From positions 58,720-122,719 of the forward strand of contig NZ_BMVE01000019.1 in assembly GCF_014650555.1 (NCBI RefSeq): a DNA stretch of 64,000 nt, given 5' to 3'. The DNA is from Streptomyces goshikiensis (lineage in GTDB: Bacteria; Actinomycetota; Actinomycetes; Streptomycetales; Streptomycetaceae). The notes beneath the pieces are model-generated. The model was not told the DNA's origin and searched no databases. It saw only the letters and a program-made list of their open reading frames with translations. Both the position numbers and the translations under genes were made by a program. Numbering within the stretch: position 1 is the stretch's first letter; every line of letters begins with the position of its first letter. This document shows, one piece after another, positions 42,781 to 51,346 of this stretch.

Positions 42781-43147
42781 GGGCCGCACCCTATCGCCGA
42801 TCGGTCGCCGGAGGTGCCGGGGAACGCCGGGAGACGGGCGCGCGGCGCTATATCGAAATTCCACGGGGAATACCACCCCGGCAGAAAGGAGCGCGGCCGA
42901 AATCGCATCGGAATTCTGTGCGAATTTCGATGAGGGTGTAAGGGTCCGCACGTCTCCGACCTCCGCCTGAACCGTTGTTCGCCCTGCGCCGGTTCGATTC
43001 GGCGGCCCCTCGCCGCCCTTTCAATGGCGCGTAATGCATCCTCCGGTCCGATGAACTACAACGAAATCGCCCTTCAGGTCAGTTGGCCGTAGTTAGGCTC
43101 CCGCCCACCGGTCAGAAGATCCCTCAATCCATGGTTCGAGGAAGTCG
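42781..43147. promoter_or_regulatory. Divergent control region of puuE-like gene and conservon
   Basis: A 367-base, relatively AT-rich gap. It contains a perfect 10-bp inverted repeat, ATCGAAATTC (42852-42861) and GAATTTCGAT (42922-42931), 60 bases apart. TAGGCT at 43094-43099 could be a -10 for cvnA. A 13-codon frame at 43051-43092 has no ribosome site and is not called as a gene. Confidence 0.5.
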
Positions 43148-44776
43148 ATGGCGCAAGAAAACATTCCACCTGAAGTCCGCCGCCCGGAGGCTCCGGCCCA
43201 CTGGCCGCTGCTGGTGATCGCGGCCGTCACCGCCGCCTGCGTGGCCGGAACGCTGTTTTCCTCCTCGGAACCGGTCGTCTTCGTCTGGACGGCCCTGGGC
43301 GCCTCCTGCACCGCCGCGGCGCTCGTCGAGGCCATGCGGCGCGGCCGCGCCGCGGCGGACGGGCGCGCCCGCGTCGCCGAACTCCGGCACGCCCTGTCCA
43401 GGCAGGAGGACGAGGCCGTCCGCCTCTCCGAGGTGGTGCTGACCGAGGCCATCGCCCGCCTGCGCAAGGGGGAGTTGCCCGAGGAGGTGCTGAACTCCGT
43501 GGCCGGTCGCGCGGGGCGCAGCGCCCGCTGGGGCTCGGACGGAGCCCTGACGCCGCGCTTCCGGACCGCTCTGCGGACCGTACTGGCCCGGGTGGTCGAC
43601 GCCGTCGACAACGAGGAGAGCCTGCGCGACTCGGCCCAGCGGGCGTTCGTGAACATCGCCCGGCGCGTACAGGCGATCGTCCATCAGCAGGCGCACGAAA
43701 TGCGGGAGATGGAGGAGCGGCACGGCCGCAATCCCGACGTGTTCGGCGACCTCCTGCGCCTCGACCACGGCACCGCCCTCGTCGGCCGGCTGGCGGATTC
43801 CATCTCGGTCCTGGGCGGGGCCCGCCCCGGCCGCCAGTGGAGCAGGGCCGTCACGCTGTACAGCGTCATGAGGGGCGCGATGTCGAGGATCATCGACTAC
43901 CAGCGGGTCGAGCTCCACTCGGTCTCCGAGGTCGCCGTCGTGGGGCCCGTCGTCGAACCGCTGATCCACGCCCTGGCCGAACTGCTGGACAACGCCACGC
44001 GGTACTCGCCGCCGCACACCCGGGTCCACCTCACGGCCGTCGAGGTGCAGTCGGGAATCGCCGTGGAGATCGAGGACGGCGGCCTCAGCATGAGCGACGA
44101 GGCCCGCCGCCGGGCCGAGCGGCTGCTCGCGCAGGCACAGTCCGGCATCGACCTCAACGACCTCGGCGAGACGCCGAGGCTCGGGCTGGCGGTGGTGGGG
44201 CGCCTGGCGCAGGCGTACGGCTTCCAGGTCTCCCTGCGTTCCTCCGCGTACGGCGGCGTCCGCGCCGTCGTGATCGTCCCGCAGCACCTGATCACCACGG
44301 CCTCCGCCGCCACCGGCCTCGCCCACGGCATCGGTTCCTCCTCGGGGCCCCGGGTGGTGTCGCCCACCGCGCGCGAACACCCCGCCGACCACATGGCGTC
44401 CGGCGCGCCCGGAGCGTTCGGTGCCCCCGCCTCGGCCCGCCCGTCGACCTGGCCCGGTACGCCCGTGAGCCGGCCGGCGGCGCCGCCGGTGGCAGGGCCG
44501 ATGCCGACGCCCATGCCGACGACCATGCCGACACCGCTTCCGGAGCCGACCGTCACCGGCGAAGGCACGCCGGTCACCTCGCGCACCGCCACCGGTCTGC
44601 CGCAACGGCGGCGGAAGGACCGTGCCATCACCTCCGACGTCTCTCCCGCCACAGCGCCGCTCCCGACGGCGGACGCAGGCCCCGGCATGTGGCTGGAGGC
44701 GTTCCACAGCGGACTGTCCGGCGCGCCCGGCCAGGACGGCGAGGGCGTGTCGGGTTCAGCGACCGAAGGGGCGTAA
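43148..44776 (+). CDS. cvnA: Conservon sensor-kinase-like protein CvnA
   Basis: A 542-residue membrane protein, ATG 43148 behind GAGGAAG. Two N-terminal spans (PLLVIAAVTAACVAGTLF and VVFVWTALGASCTAAALVEA), a helical linker, and a HATPase_c domain with N-box LAELLDNATRYSPPHT and G-box-like GLAVVGRLAQAYG. The C-terminal 170 residues are Pro/Ala-rich and low complexity (MPTPMPTTMPTPLPEP). CvnA is the first member of the four-protein conservon (G-protein-coupled-like) complex that affects development and secondary metabolism in Streptomyces. Confidence 0.93.
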   Translation: MAQENIPPEVRRPEAPAHWPLLVIAAVTAACVAGTLFSSSEPVVFVWTALGASCTAAALVEAMRRGRAAADGRARVAELRHALSRQEDEAVRLSEVVLTEAIARLRKGELPEEVLNSVAGRAGRSARWGSDGALTPRFRTALRTVLARVVDAVDNEESLRDSAQRAFVNIARRVQAIVHQQAHEMREMEERHGRNPDVFGDLLRLDHGTALVGRLADSISVLGGARPGRQWSRAVTLYSVMRGAMSRIIDYQRVELHSVSEVAVVGPVVEPLIHALAELLDNATRYSPPHTRVHLTAVEVQSGIAVEIEDGGLSMSDEARRRAERLLAQAQSGIDLNDLGETPRLGLAVVGRLAQAYGFQVSLRSSAYGGVRAVVIVPQHLITTASAATGLAHGIGSSSGPRVVSPTAREHPADHMASGAPGAFGAPASARPSTWPGTPVSRPAAPPVAGPMPTPMPTTMPTPLPEPTVTGEGTPVTSRTATGLPQRRRKDRAITSDVSPATAPLPTADAGPGMWLEAFHSGLSGAPGQDGEGVSGSATEGA

Positions 44777-44780
44777 CACA

Positions 44781-45191
44781 GTGATCACACAGCGAAGCAG
44801 CAGCATGGACTGGATGCTCAAGGACCTGGCCGTGGGAGTGCCGCAGACCCGGCACGTCATCGTGCTGTCCGCGGACGGCCTGTGCGTGGCCCAGTACGGG
44901 GCCGAGACCGACACCGCCGACCGGCTGGCGGCGGCCTGCGCCGGCCTGCAGAGCCTGGCCGGCGCCGTCGCCGCGGAACTGCCCCACTCCAAGGGCCGGA
45001 TGCGGCTGGTCGTCATCGAGATGGACGGGGGCTTCTTCTACCTCATGGCCGCCGGTGACGGCTCCTACCTGGCCGTCCTCGCCGACGAGGGCGTCGACGC
45101 CGGACTGATGGGCGCGCAGATGCGCAATCTGGTGACCCGTCTGGGCGACCACCTGAGCACTCCGCCCCGACATGACGGGCAACCCGAGTGA
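44781..45191 (+). CDS. cvnB: Conservon roadblock/LC7 protein CvnB
   Basis: A 136-residue roadblock/LC7 protein from GTG 44781. The core is DWMLKDLAVGVPQTRHVIVLSADGLCVAQ and VVIEMDGGFFYLMAAGDGSYLAVLAD. In conservons CvnB works with the small GTPase CvnD, in the manner of MglB-type GTPase-activating partners. It follows cvnA by 4 bases and overlaps cvnC by 4 (GTGA). Confidence 0.95.
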   Translation: MITQRSSSMDWMLKDLAVGVPQTRHVIVLSADGLCVAQYGAETDTADRLAAACAGLQSLAGAVAAELPHSKGRMRLVVIEMDGGFFYLMAAGDGSYLAVLADEGVDAGLMGAQMRNLVTRLGDHLSTPPRHDGQPE

Positions 45192-45547
45192 CCGAGCCGC
45201 CCGGAAGCTGGGAGGACGGCGGACCCGAACGGCTCTACGTCATCACGGGTGGGCGCAGCGAACCGTCCATCGCGACCCGGCTCGACCTCGTGAGCCTGGT
45301 GGTCGCCAGGGCGGCCGTCCGGCCCGAGATGCAGCCCGAGCAGGCGGCGATCCTGCGGATGTGCCAGGCACCCCTGGCCGTTGCCGAGATCGCCGCCCAC
45401 GCGGGTCTGCCGGTGAGCGCGGTCATCGTGCTCGTCGCGGACCTGCTGGCCGCCCAGCACGTACACGTCCGGCCACCCGTTCCCGCCGCCCAGCTACCCG
45501 ACCTTGCTCTGATCGAGGCAGTGATCGATGGACTTCAGAGACTCTGA
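45188..45547 (+). CDS. cvnC: Conservon DUF742 protein CvnC
   Basis: A 119-residue DUF742 winged-helix-like protein from GTG 45188. Motifs: RLYVITGGRS, then LDLVSLVVAR, QAAILRMCQAPLAVAEIAAHAGLPVSAVIVLVADLLAAQHV. Its start overlaps the cvnB stop and its end overlaps the cvnD start by 20 bases, so the set is translationally coupled. Confidence 0.95.
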   Translation: MTEPPGSWEDGGPERLYVITGGRSEPSIATRLDLVSLVVARAAVRPEMQPEQAAILRMCQAPLAVAEIAAHAGLPVSAVIVLVADLLAAQHVHVRPPVPAAQLPDLALIEAVIDGLQRL

Positions 45548-46148
45548 CGCACCCGCCGGGCCCCGCGGCGCGGACGTGCTCCCGCAGACGGCGGCCGCCG
45601 CCGTCAAGGTGGTCGTCGTCGGCGGCTTCGGCGTCGGCAAGACGACGATGGTGGGAGCGGTCAGCGAGATCAAACCGCTCACGACCGAGGAGACCATGAC
45701 CCGCGCGGGCATAGGCGTGGACGACACCCGCGGCGTGACCCGCAAGACCACGACGACCGTCGCCATGGACTTCGGCCGCATCAGCATCAACGACGAACTC
45801 GTGCTCTACCTGTTCGGGACCCCGGGCCAGGAGCGCTTCTGGTTCCTGTGGCGGGGTCTCTTCGAAGGCGCGCTCGGCGCCATCGTGCTCCTCGACACCC
45901 GCCGGCTGGAGATCAGCTTCGACGTGATCGGCCGGCTGGAGGAGCGGGGCGTGCCCTTCGTCGTGGCCGTCAACTCCTTCCCCGGTGCCCCGGAGCACCC
46001 GGTCGAAGAACTGCGCGAGGCCCTCGACCTGCCGCCGGCGGTCCCGATCCTCGTGTGCGACGCCAGAAGGCGGGACTCGTCCCGCGATGTCCTGCTGACC
46101 CTCATGCGCTACCTGTACTCGCAGGCGGCAACCCAGGAGGCAATGTGA
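45528..46148 (+). CDS. cvnD: Conservon small GTPase CvnD
   Basis: A 206-residue Ras/MglA-like GTPase, ATG 45528. P-loop VVGGFGVGKTT, switch II LFGTPGQERF, and the base-binding motif VAVNSF (N-x-x-D type, degenerate). It probably cycles at the membrane with CvnA, B and C. Its stop codon overlaps the P450 start (ATGTGA). Confidence 0.95.
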   Translation: MDFRDSDAPAGPRGADVLPQTAAAAVKVVVVGGFGVGKTTMVGAVSEIKPLTTEETMTRAGIGVDDTRGVTRKTTTTVAMDFGRISINDELVLYLFGTPGQERFWFLWRGLFEGALGAIVLLDTRRLEISFDVIGRLEERGVPFVVAVNSFPGAPEHPVEELREALDLPPAVPILVCDARRRDSSRDVLLTLMRYLYSQAATQEAM

Positions 46149-47566
46149 GTACCCGTCCCACCCCGCCGCCGGAGTGCCCGGCCCACGCCCCCGGCGCCGC
46201 GGGCGGCCTGCACCGGCTGCACGGACCGGAGGCGGAAGCCGACCCGATGGGGCTGTACGAGAAACTCCGTGCCGAGTACGGTCCGGTGGCCCCCGTACTG
46301 GTCAGCGGGGACCTTCCGGCCTGGCTGGTCCTCGGCCACCGCGAGAACCTGGACGTGGCGCGCACCCCGTCGCGGTTCGCCCGCGACCCGCGGGGCTGGC
46401 GGGACATGCGGGAGGGCAGGGTCCCGGCGGACACCCCGCTGGGTCCGATGGTGACCTGGGTGCCGGTGTGCAACTTCACGGACGGCCCCGTCCAGGAGCG
46501 GCTGCGCGGCGCCGTCGTGGAGTCCCTGGAGCGCTTCGACAAGCGCGGCATCCGCCGCTACGTGACGCGCTTCGCCAACCAGCTCGTCGACAGGATCGCC
46601 GGGGACGGGCACGCCGACCTGGTGGCCGCCTTCTCCGACCAGCTCCCCATGCTGGTGATGACGCAACTCGTCGGAGCCCCCGACGAACACGGACCCCTGC
46701 TGGTCAACGCGGCCCGCGACATGCTCCAGGGCACGGAGACGGCCCTGCAGAGCGACCGCTACGTCACCGTCACGCTGGAGCAGCTGGTCGCGGACCGGAA
46801 GGCCCAACCCGCCCGGGACCTCGCCTCGTGGCTGCTGGAACACCCGGCCAACCTGAGCGACACCGAGGTGCTCATGCACCTGCGCGTCGTGCTGATCGCG
46901 GCGTACGAGACCACCGCGAACCTGATCGCCAACACGCTGCGGACCGTGCTGACCGACCAGCGCTTCCGAGCCAGCCTCTCCGGCGGCCACATGACCCTGC
47001 CGGACGCCCTAGAGCAGGTCCTCTGGGACGAGCCGCCGATCAACACGATCATCGGGCGCTGGGCCACCGGGGACACCGTCCTCGGCGGCCGGCAGGTGAA
47101 GGCCGGCGACATGGTCCTGCTCGGGCTCGCCGCGGGCAACGCCGACCCCCAGATCAGGCCCGACGCGAACGCCTCCGTGCGGGGCAACCGTTCGCACCTC
47201 GCGTTCAGCAGCGGCCCGCACGAGTGCCCCGGCCAGGACATCGGCCGCGCGATCGCCGACACCGGCATCGAGGTGCTGCTCGACCGCCTCCCCGACGTAC
47301 GGCTGGCGATCGACGCGAGTGAACTGAGGTGGCACGGCACCCTCATGTCGCGCCACCTGCTGTCACTGCCGGTACGGTTCGCCCCGCGCCCCGTCAAGGA
47401 CGCCCAGCCGCAGCCGCATCCGTACCAGGAGCAGCCCGCGGCCCACCCGCCGGTCCCATCGGCTCTGCCGGCCCCGTTGGTCCCGCCGCAGCCGGCGGTC
47501 GCGCCCGCGCCGGCCGGCCACCGCCGCAAGGGCGGCTGGTGGCACCGGCTCCTCGGCCGCCGCTGA
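46145..47566 (+). CDS. Conservon-linked cytochrome P450, CYP157-like (no ExxR)
   Basis: A 473-residue P450 starting at GTG 46145 and overlapping cvnD by 4 bases. Haem loop FSSGPHECPG with C361 and I-helix AAYETT are intact. The K-helix motif reads E290-Q-V-L-W instead of ExxR. This is the known peculiarity of the CYP157 family (CYP157C1 has EQSLW), which also sits in conservons. The C-terminal 70 residues form a Pro-rich tail ending in a basic KGGWWHRLLGRR. A membrane or partner contact through that tail is an inference. Substrate unknown. Confidence 0.9.
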   Translation: MSTRPTPPPECPAHAPGAAGGLHRLHGPEAEADPMGLYEKLRAEYGPVAPVLVSGDLPAWLVLGHRENLDVARTPSRFARDPRGWRDMREGRVPADTPLGPMVTWVPVCNFTDGPVQERLRGAVVESLERFDKRGIRRYVTRFANQLVDRIAGDGHADLVAAFSDQLPMLVMTQLVGAPDEHGPLLVNAARDMLQGTETALQSDRYVTVTLEQLVADRKAQPARDLASWLLEHPANLSDTEVLMHLRVVLIAAYETTANLIANTLRTVLTDQRFRASLSGGHMTLPDALEQVLWDEPPINTIIGRWATGDTVLGGRQVKAGDMVLLGLAAGNADPQIRPDANASVRGNRSHLAFSSGPHECPGQDIGRAIADTGIEVLLDRLPDVRLAIDASELRWHGTLMSRHLLSLPVRFAPRPVKDAQPQPHPYQEQPAAHPPVPSALPAPLVPPQPAVAPAPAGHRRKGGWWHRLLGRR

Positions 47567-47585
47567 CGCGGGCGCGCTTCGCCCC

Positions 47586-47615
47586 GGGGGCCCGCCCGGC
47601 ACGGGCCGGGCCCCC
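47586..47615. terminator. Bidirectional terminator between P450 and terpene cyclase genes
   Basis: GGGGGCCCG (47586-47594) pairs with CGGGCCCCC (47607-47615), and the loop itself contains CCCG/CGGG, extending the hairpin. It lies in the 59-base gap between convergent genes. Confidence 0.8.
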
Positions 47616-47625
47616 GCGGTTCCTC

Positions 47626-48729
47626 TCAGGAGCGCAGGTGGGTCCACCACGAGGCGAGGGCCGGCAGATCCGGTGGCCCCGTCCCGGGGTCGGCGGGCAG
47701 ATCGGAGTACCGGACCGCGAACCGCGCGTGCTCCAGGGGCAGGTGGTGGCGGTTGCGCGGGCTTGCATACCGAGGCGCCCGGCTCTGCCAGGTGATGCAC
47801 CCGGCCACGTAGTGCTCCAGCGCCTCCAGCCGGCGCCGCAGCGGGGCGTCCGCCCCGGCCGCCAACTGCGCCCGGAGCGCGAGGAAGAGGACCATCACCC
47901 GATCGCGCAGGGCCACCGCCGCCGGTACCGCCCCGGCGGGCGGACAGTTCTCCTGGTGGGCGATGACGTTGATCAGATTCACCTCCCTCGGCACCAGGTG
48001 GTCGTCCTTGTCGTACGAGAAGAGGTCGTTGTCGGCGCTGACGACGAAACCCGCCGCGTCGGTCAGCGCCTCCAGCGCGGGGGAGTAGAGCACGTCCGCC
48101 GGCAACCGGATGTCCCGCGCTACATCCGACCAGGTCAGCGAGAAGCGGGTGCCGTTCGCCAGGGACCCCAGGGCCGCGAAGTCGTTCAGGGTCGGCATCA
48201 CCCCGCTCTCCGCCCCCGCCGCCTGCCAGGCCGCCCCGAGCAGCCAGTCACGCGTCCCCTCGACGAACCTGCGCAGCTGGAAGGGGGTCAGGAGCGCGTG
48301 GGTACGGCGTACGAGGTCTGCCAGAGCGCGTGTCACGGCACTGTCGGGGAGCAGGGCCGCGCCCGGATCCTGGAGGGTGCGGACCAGTCGCGCGCCGTGG
48401 TCGACGACGGCCGCGGTCCGTACCTCGGCGGCGCCCGAGTCCTGCCAGTCGTCAATGGCGTTGGCCCAGTAGTTCCACTCGGTGAACAGCAGCAGGGCCT
48501 CCACGTCCCCCTCGGGAATGAGGCGGCAGGAGAAGTCGGCGCTGTGCGTGGCGAGCCCCCACGCCCGCTCCACCGGGTCCCGGTACAGGCCGAAGGCGTC
48601 CAGCCATTCGACCGCGCGGGCCTCCACCTGCTTCGCCTCGGGATGTACGAGGCCCTGCGGCAGCGGGCAGTAGAAGGCGGGCAGTCGCGGGCCGAGGCGG
48701 GAGGGCCGCGGGCGGTGTGCCGTGGCCAT
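47626..48729 (-). CDS. Class I terpene cyclase
   Basis: A 367-residue all-alpha terpene synthase of the bacterial type (family 2 like). ATG 48729. The first metal motif is DDWQD (D93, D94, D97), and the NSE-type motif is N234-D-L-F-S238-Y-D-K-D242. Both metal motifs are intact, so it should be active on a prenyl diphosphate. Start and methyltransferase stop overlap (TGATG), so it is translationally coupled to that gene. It is not an obvious geosmin or 2-methylisoborneol synthase from the motifs seen. Product unknown. Confidence 0.9.
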   Translation of the reverse strand: MATAHRPRPSRLGPRLPAFYCPLPQGLVHPEAKQVEARAVEWLDAFGLYRDPVERAWGLATHSADFSCRLIPEGDVEALLLFTEWNYWANAIDDWQDSGAAEVRTAAVVDHGARLVRTLQDPGAALLPDSAVTRALADLVRRTHALLTPFQLRRFVEGTRDWLLGAAWQAAGAESGVMPTLNDFAALGSLANGTRFSLTWSDVARDIRLPADVLYSPALEALTDAAGFVVSADNDLFSYDKDDHLVPREVNLINVIAHQENCPPAGAVPAAVALRDRVMVLFLALRAQLAAGADAPLRRRLEALEHYVAGCITWQSRAPRYASPRNRHHLPLEHARFAVRYSDLPADPGTGPPDLPALASWWTHLRS

Positions 48730-49640
48730 CAGCTCCCCCCGAGCCGGAAGAGCAGGAGCCGCGTCTCCAGGGCGTGATCGCGCCAGAGGCGGAAGAGCTT
48801 GCTGTGCGCGATCGTCGACTCGCCGAGCCGCTCCCGGGACCAGGAGCCGCCCCGGCCGCCCGCGCGCAGCCGGTCGAGTTCGGCGGTGTTCCAGGCCATG
48901 GACTGCAACCAGAACTCCGCCACCGCGTCGGTGACGTCCTCGTCCCGCTCCAGCCCGAAGCCGGCCGCCTCCGCCGCCGCCAGGTACTCCGTACGGGTGC
49001 CGAGCCGGGTTCTGTAGTAGCCGTCGACGAAGTCGCGCCACTCGGGCCGACACACGAAGTGCTCCTGGATGCCGAACCACCCGCCGGGCTTCAGCGCCTT
49101 CGCGACGACCTCGAAGAGCCGGGCCCGGTCGGTGTAGCCGCTGCTCTCGTTGGCGTACGCGGCGTCGTAGACCCGGGTGGCGTCCAGGTCGTGCACGTTC
49201 CCCGGGACGGCATCGACCTTGTCCTCGACGCCCGCCCGCCGCGCGAAGCCCTGGATGATCGGCACGTGCTCCGCCGCGACCGTGAGCCCCGTGACCGAGG
49301 CACCGTGTTCCTGCGCCCAGTACAGGGCGGCGCCCCCGAGACCGCAGCCGATGTCGAGCACCCGGCCGGGCGGCGCCTCGTACGCCTTCCAGGAACGGGC
49401 CGCGTGCTCGACTATTCGCTCCTGCGCGTCGACCAGGCGGCGTCCCAGCGTTCTCTGGGAAACCGTGACGTGCGGGGTGGCGTCGGCGGTGAACAGCCCC
49501 ACATGGAAGTGGACGCGGGGGCCGGGGCCGTACTTCTGGAGGATGTCGCCCGTCTTGCGGCTGTAGTAGAGCCGCACCCGCTCCTCGTCGCTCTCGCCCC
49601 GGTCGCTTCCTAAGGACGATACGAATGGTGTGACGCTCAC
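48729..49640 (-). CDS. SAM-dependent methyltransferase, candidate prenyl diphosphate C-methyltransferase
   Basis: A 303-residue class I methyltransferase from GTG 49640 (GGAGGGA about 10 bases before). After an N-terminal helix comes RLYYSRKTGDILQKYGPGPRVHFHVGLF, then SAM motif I VLDIGCGLGGAALYWAQEHG (about 94-113), and a C-terminal part rich in aromatic residues (FWLQSMAWNTAELDRL). Coupled to a terpene cyclase, it most likely methylates the isoprenoid diphosphate substrate, as in sodorifen- or 2-methylisoborneol-type pathways. This function is inferred from context. It does not resemble the usual geranyl diphosphate methyltransferase beside 2-MIB synthases. Confidence 0.85.
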   Translation of the reverse strand: MSVTPFVSSLGSDRGESDEERVRLYYSRKTGDILQKYGPGPRVHFHVGLFTADATPHVTVSQRTLGRRLVDAQERIVEHAARSWKAYEAPPGRVLDIGCGLGGAALYWAQEHGASVTGLTVAAEHVPIIQGFARRAGVEDKVDAVPGNVHDLDATRVYDAAYANESSGYTDRARLFEVVAKALKPGGWFGIQEHFVCRPEWRDFVDGYYRTRLGTRTEYLAAAEAAGFGLERDEDVTDAVAEFWLQSMAWNTAELDRLRAGGRGGSWSRERLGESTIAHSKLFRLWRDHALETRLLLFRLGGS

Positions 49641-49870
49641 GTGGTGTCCGTCCCTCCGGGCCAGGGCCGGTTCCCGGGCAGGCGTAGCCGCTCTCGCCCG
49701 GCGCGCACCGGCATTCTGTTGAAGCACGGATCATCGTGGCACCTCGTGGGCGTCGCGTCAGCCCTCACGGACAGCTCAGGGCACGTAGGACGCAGAAGAA
49801 TGCTTTTTGCGACATGCCGTACGACGAACAGGCGTTGGCCCCAGGCGTCCCGTGCGCATCCCGCGCCCCG

Positions 49871-51346
49871 TCAGTGACGGAAGGCGCTCTCGTCCCCCGG
49901 CTCGGACTCCAGCACCTCGCGGTCGAACGTCAGCATGCCGAGGAAGAACAGTCCTCCCAGCAGGAGCAGCCCGCCGACGATCACGACGGCGGTGAGCGCC
50001 TCCGCGGGCGTCACGAGGACGAACAGAGCGATGAGCGTCCACGCCAGCGCGCAGACCGCGACCGGCAGTTCGAGGCGGCCGAGGTCGAACGCGCCCTTCT
50101 GACGGGCCAGATGCCGACGGACCGTCAGGTAGAGGACGATCGTCGCACCGTAGATGAGGGCCGGGAGGATCGTGGAGGCCGTGATCAGCTCCAGAAGGGC
50201 GGCGCCCGGCAGCGCGATCATCAGGACGACCCCGATCCCGAGGACGAGCAGCGTCGCCGGGACGGGCGTCCGGGTACGGGGGCTGACCCGGCGCATCGTG
50301 CGGTGCGCGGGGAACCGGGAATCGCGCGACATCGCGTAGACGAGCCGGGAGCAGGCGGTCATCACCACGATCCCGGCGCCGAAGAAGGCGAAGGTGATGG
50401 CGACCAGCAGCGTCCTCTCCGCCACCGCACCGAAGCGGTCCCGCATGATCGCGGCGACCGGTGAGGCCTCGTGGCTGATGCGGGGGACGTCCTCGATCGC
50501 GAGGGTGAGGGTGATGAGGAAGAGCATGCCCAGGACCCCGGCCGCCACCACCGACCCCACGATCGCGCGCGGGACGCTGCGGTAGGGGTCCTTGGCCTCC
50601 TCGGCCAGGTTGGCGGCCGAGTCGAAGCCGACGAGCGTGGCGAGGCCCATGATCATGGCGAGCATCAGCCCGCCGCCGACGGCGAAGTAGCCGGGAGCGT
50701 GCTCGGTGATCCCCCGGGAGGTGAGGTTGGCCGTGGAGCCGTTGCCGGTGACGGCGACGACGATCACGAGGGCGATCGCCACCACCACGACGAGGGCGAG
50801 TTCGAGTCCGACGGCAGCCGAGTTGATCCAGCCGACCAGACGCGTGGAGGCGATGGCCAGCACGGCTTGGACGAGCAGCACCACCAGGGTGATGACGCGC
50901 GCGGTGTCCTCGTCCGCCGCGATGCCGGCGAGGGGCATGAACGCCTGACTGGCGAGGGCGTTGTCGATCGCGACCACCGCGATCGCCAGGTAGCAGAAGG
51001 TGAGCCAGCCGAACCACCAGCCCACCTTGGGATCGCCCAGCCGTGAGGCCCACTGGTACGAGGACCCGCTGAGCGGGATGCGGGCCGCGAACTGCGCGAC
51101 CACCAGCGCCACCAGGCTCTGTCCCACCGCTGCGACGAGCCACAGCCAGATCCCGACCGGCCCCGCCGTCACCAGCACCTCGTCGAAGGTCGCGAAGATC
51201 CCGACCGCGACCGAGATGAAGGCGAAGGAGATCGCGAACACCTGGAAGGAGCCCAGGGTGCGCTTCAGCTCCTGTCGGTACCCTCCCGCCTCGACGGCGC
51301 TCTCGCTGTCCGGCCCCTCCGTCGGAGCTTGCGTCACTGCGGCCAC
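49871..51346 (-). CDS. APC-family amino acid/polyamine permease
   Basis: A 491-residue, 12-span permease. GTG 51346 gives VAAVTQAPTEGPDSES; the ribosome site is weak, so a later start is possible. First helix FQVFAISFAFISVAVGIFATF. Helix 6 region GYFAVGGGLMLAMIMGLATLVGFDSAANLAEEAKDP is the substrate/sodium site of APC proteins. Substrate not predictable. Single gene; 231 bases separate its stop from the methyltransferase start. Confidence 0.92.
   Translation of the reverse strand: MAAVTQAPTEGPDSESAVEAGGYRQELKRTLGSFQVFAISFAFISVAVGIFATFDEVLVTAGPVGIWLWLVAAVGQSLVALVVAQFAARIPLSGSSYQWASRLGDPKVGWWFGWLTFCYLAIAVVAIDNALASQAFMPLAGIAADEDTARVITLVVLLVQAVLAIASTRLVGWINSAAVGLELALVVVVAIALVIVVAVTGNGSTANLTSRGITEHAPGYFAVGGGLMLAMIMGLATLVGFDSAANLAEEAKDPYRSVPRAIVGSVVAAGVLGMLFLITLTLAIEDVPRISHEASPVAAIMRDRFGAVAERTLLVAITFAFFGAGIVVMTACSRLVYAMSRDSRFPAHRTMRRVSPRTRTPVPATLLVLGIGVVLMIALPGAALLELITASTILPALIYGATIVLYLTVRRHLARQKGAFDLGRLELPVAVCALAWTLIALFVLVTPAEALTAVVIVGGLLLLGGLFFLGMLTFDREVLESEPGDESAFRH

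Noticed and set aside
43051..43092. A 13-residue upstream ORF before cvnA
   Set aside because: No ribosome site, and it probably lies upstream of the transcription start.
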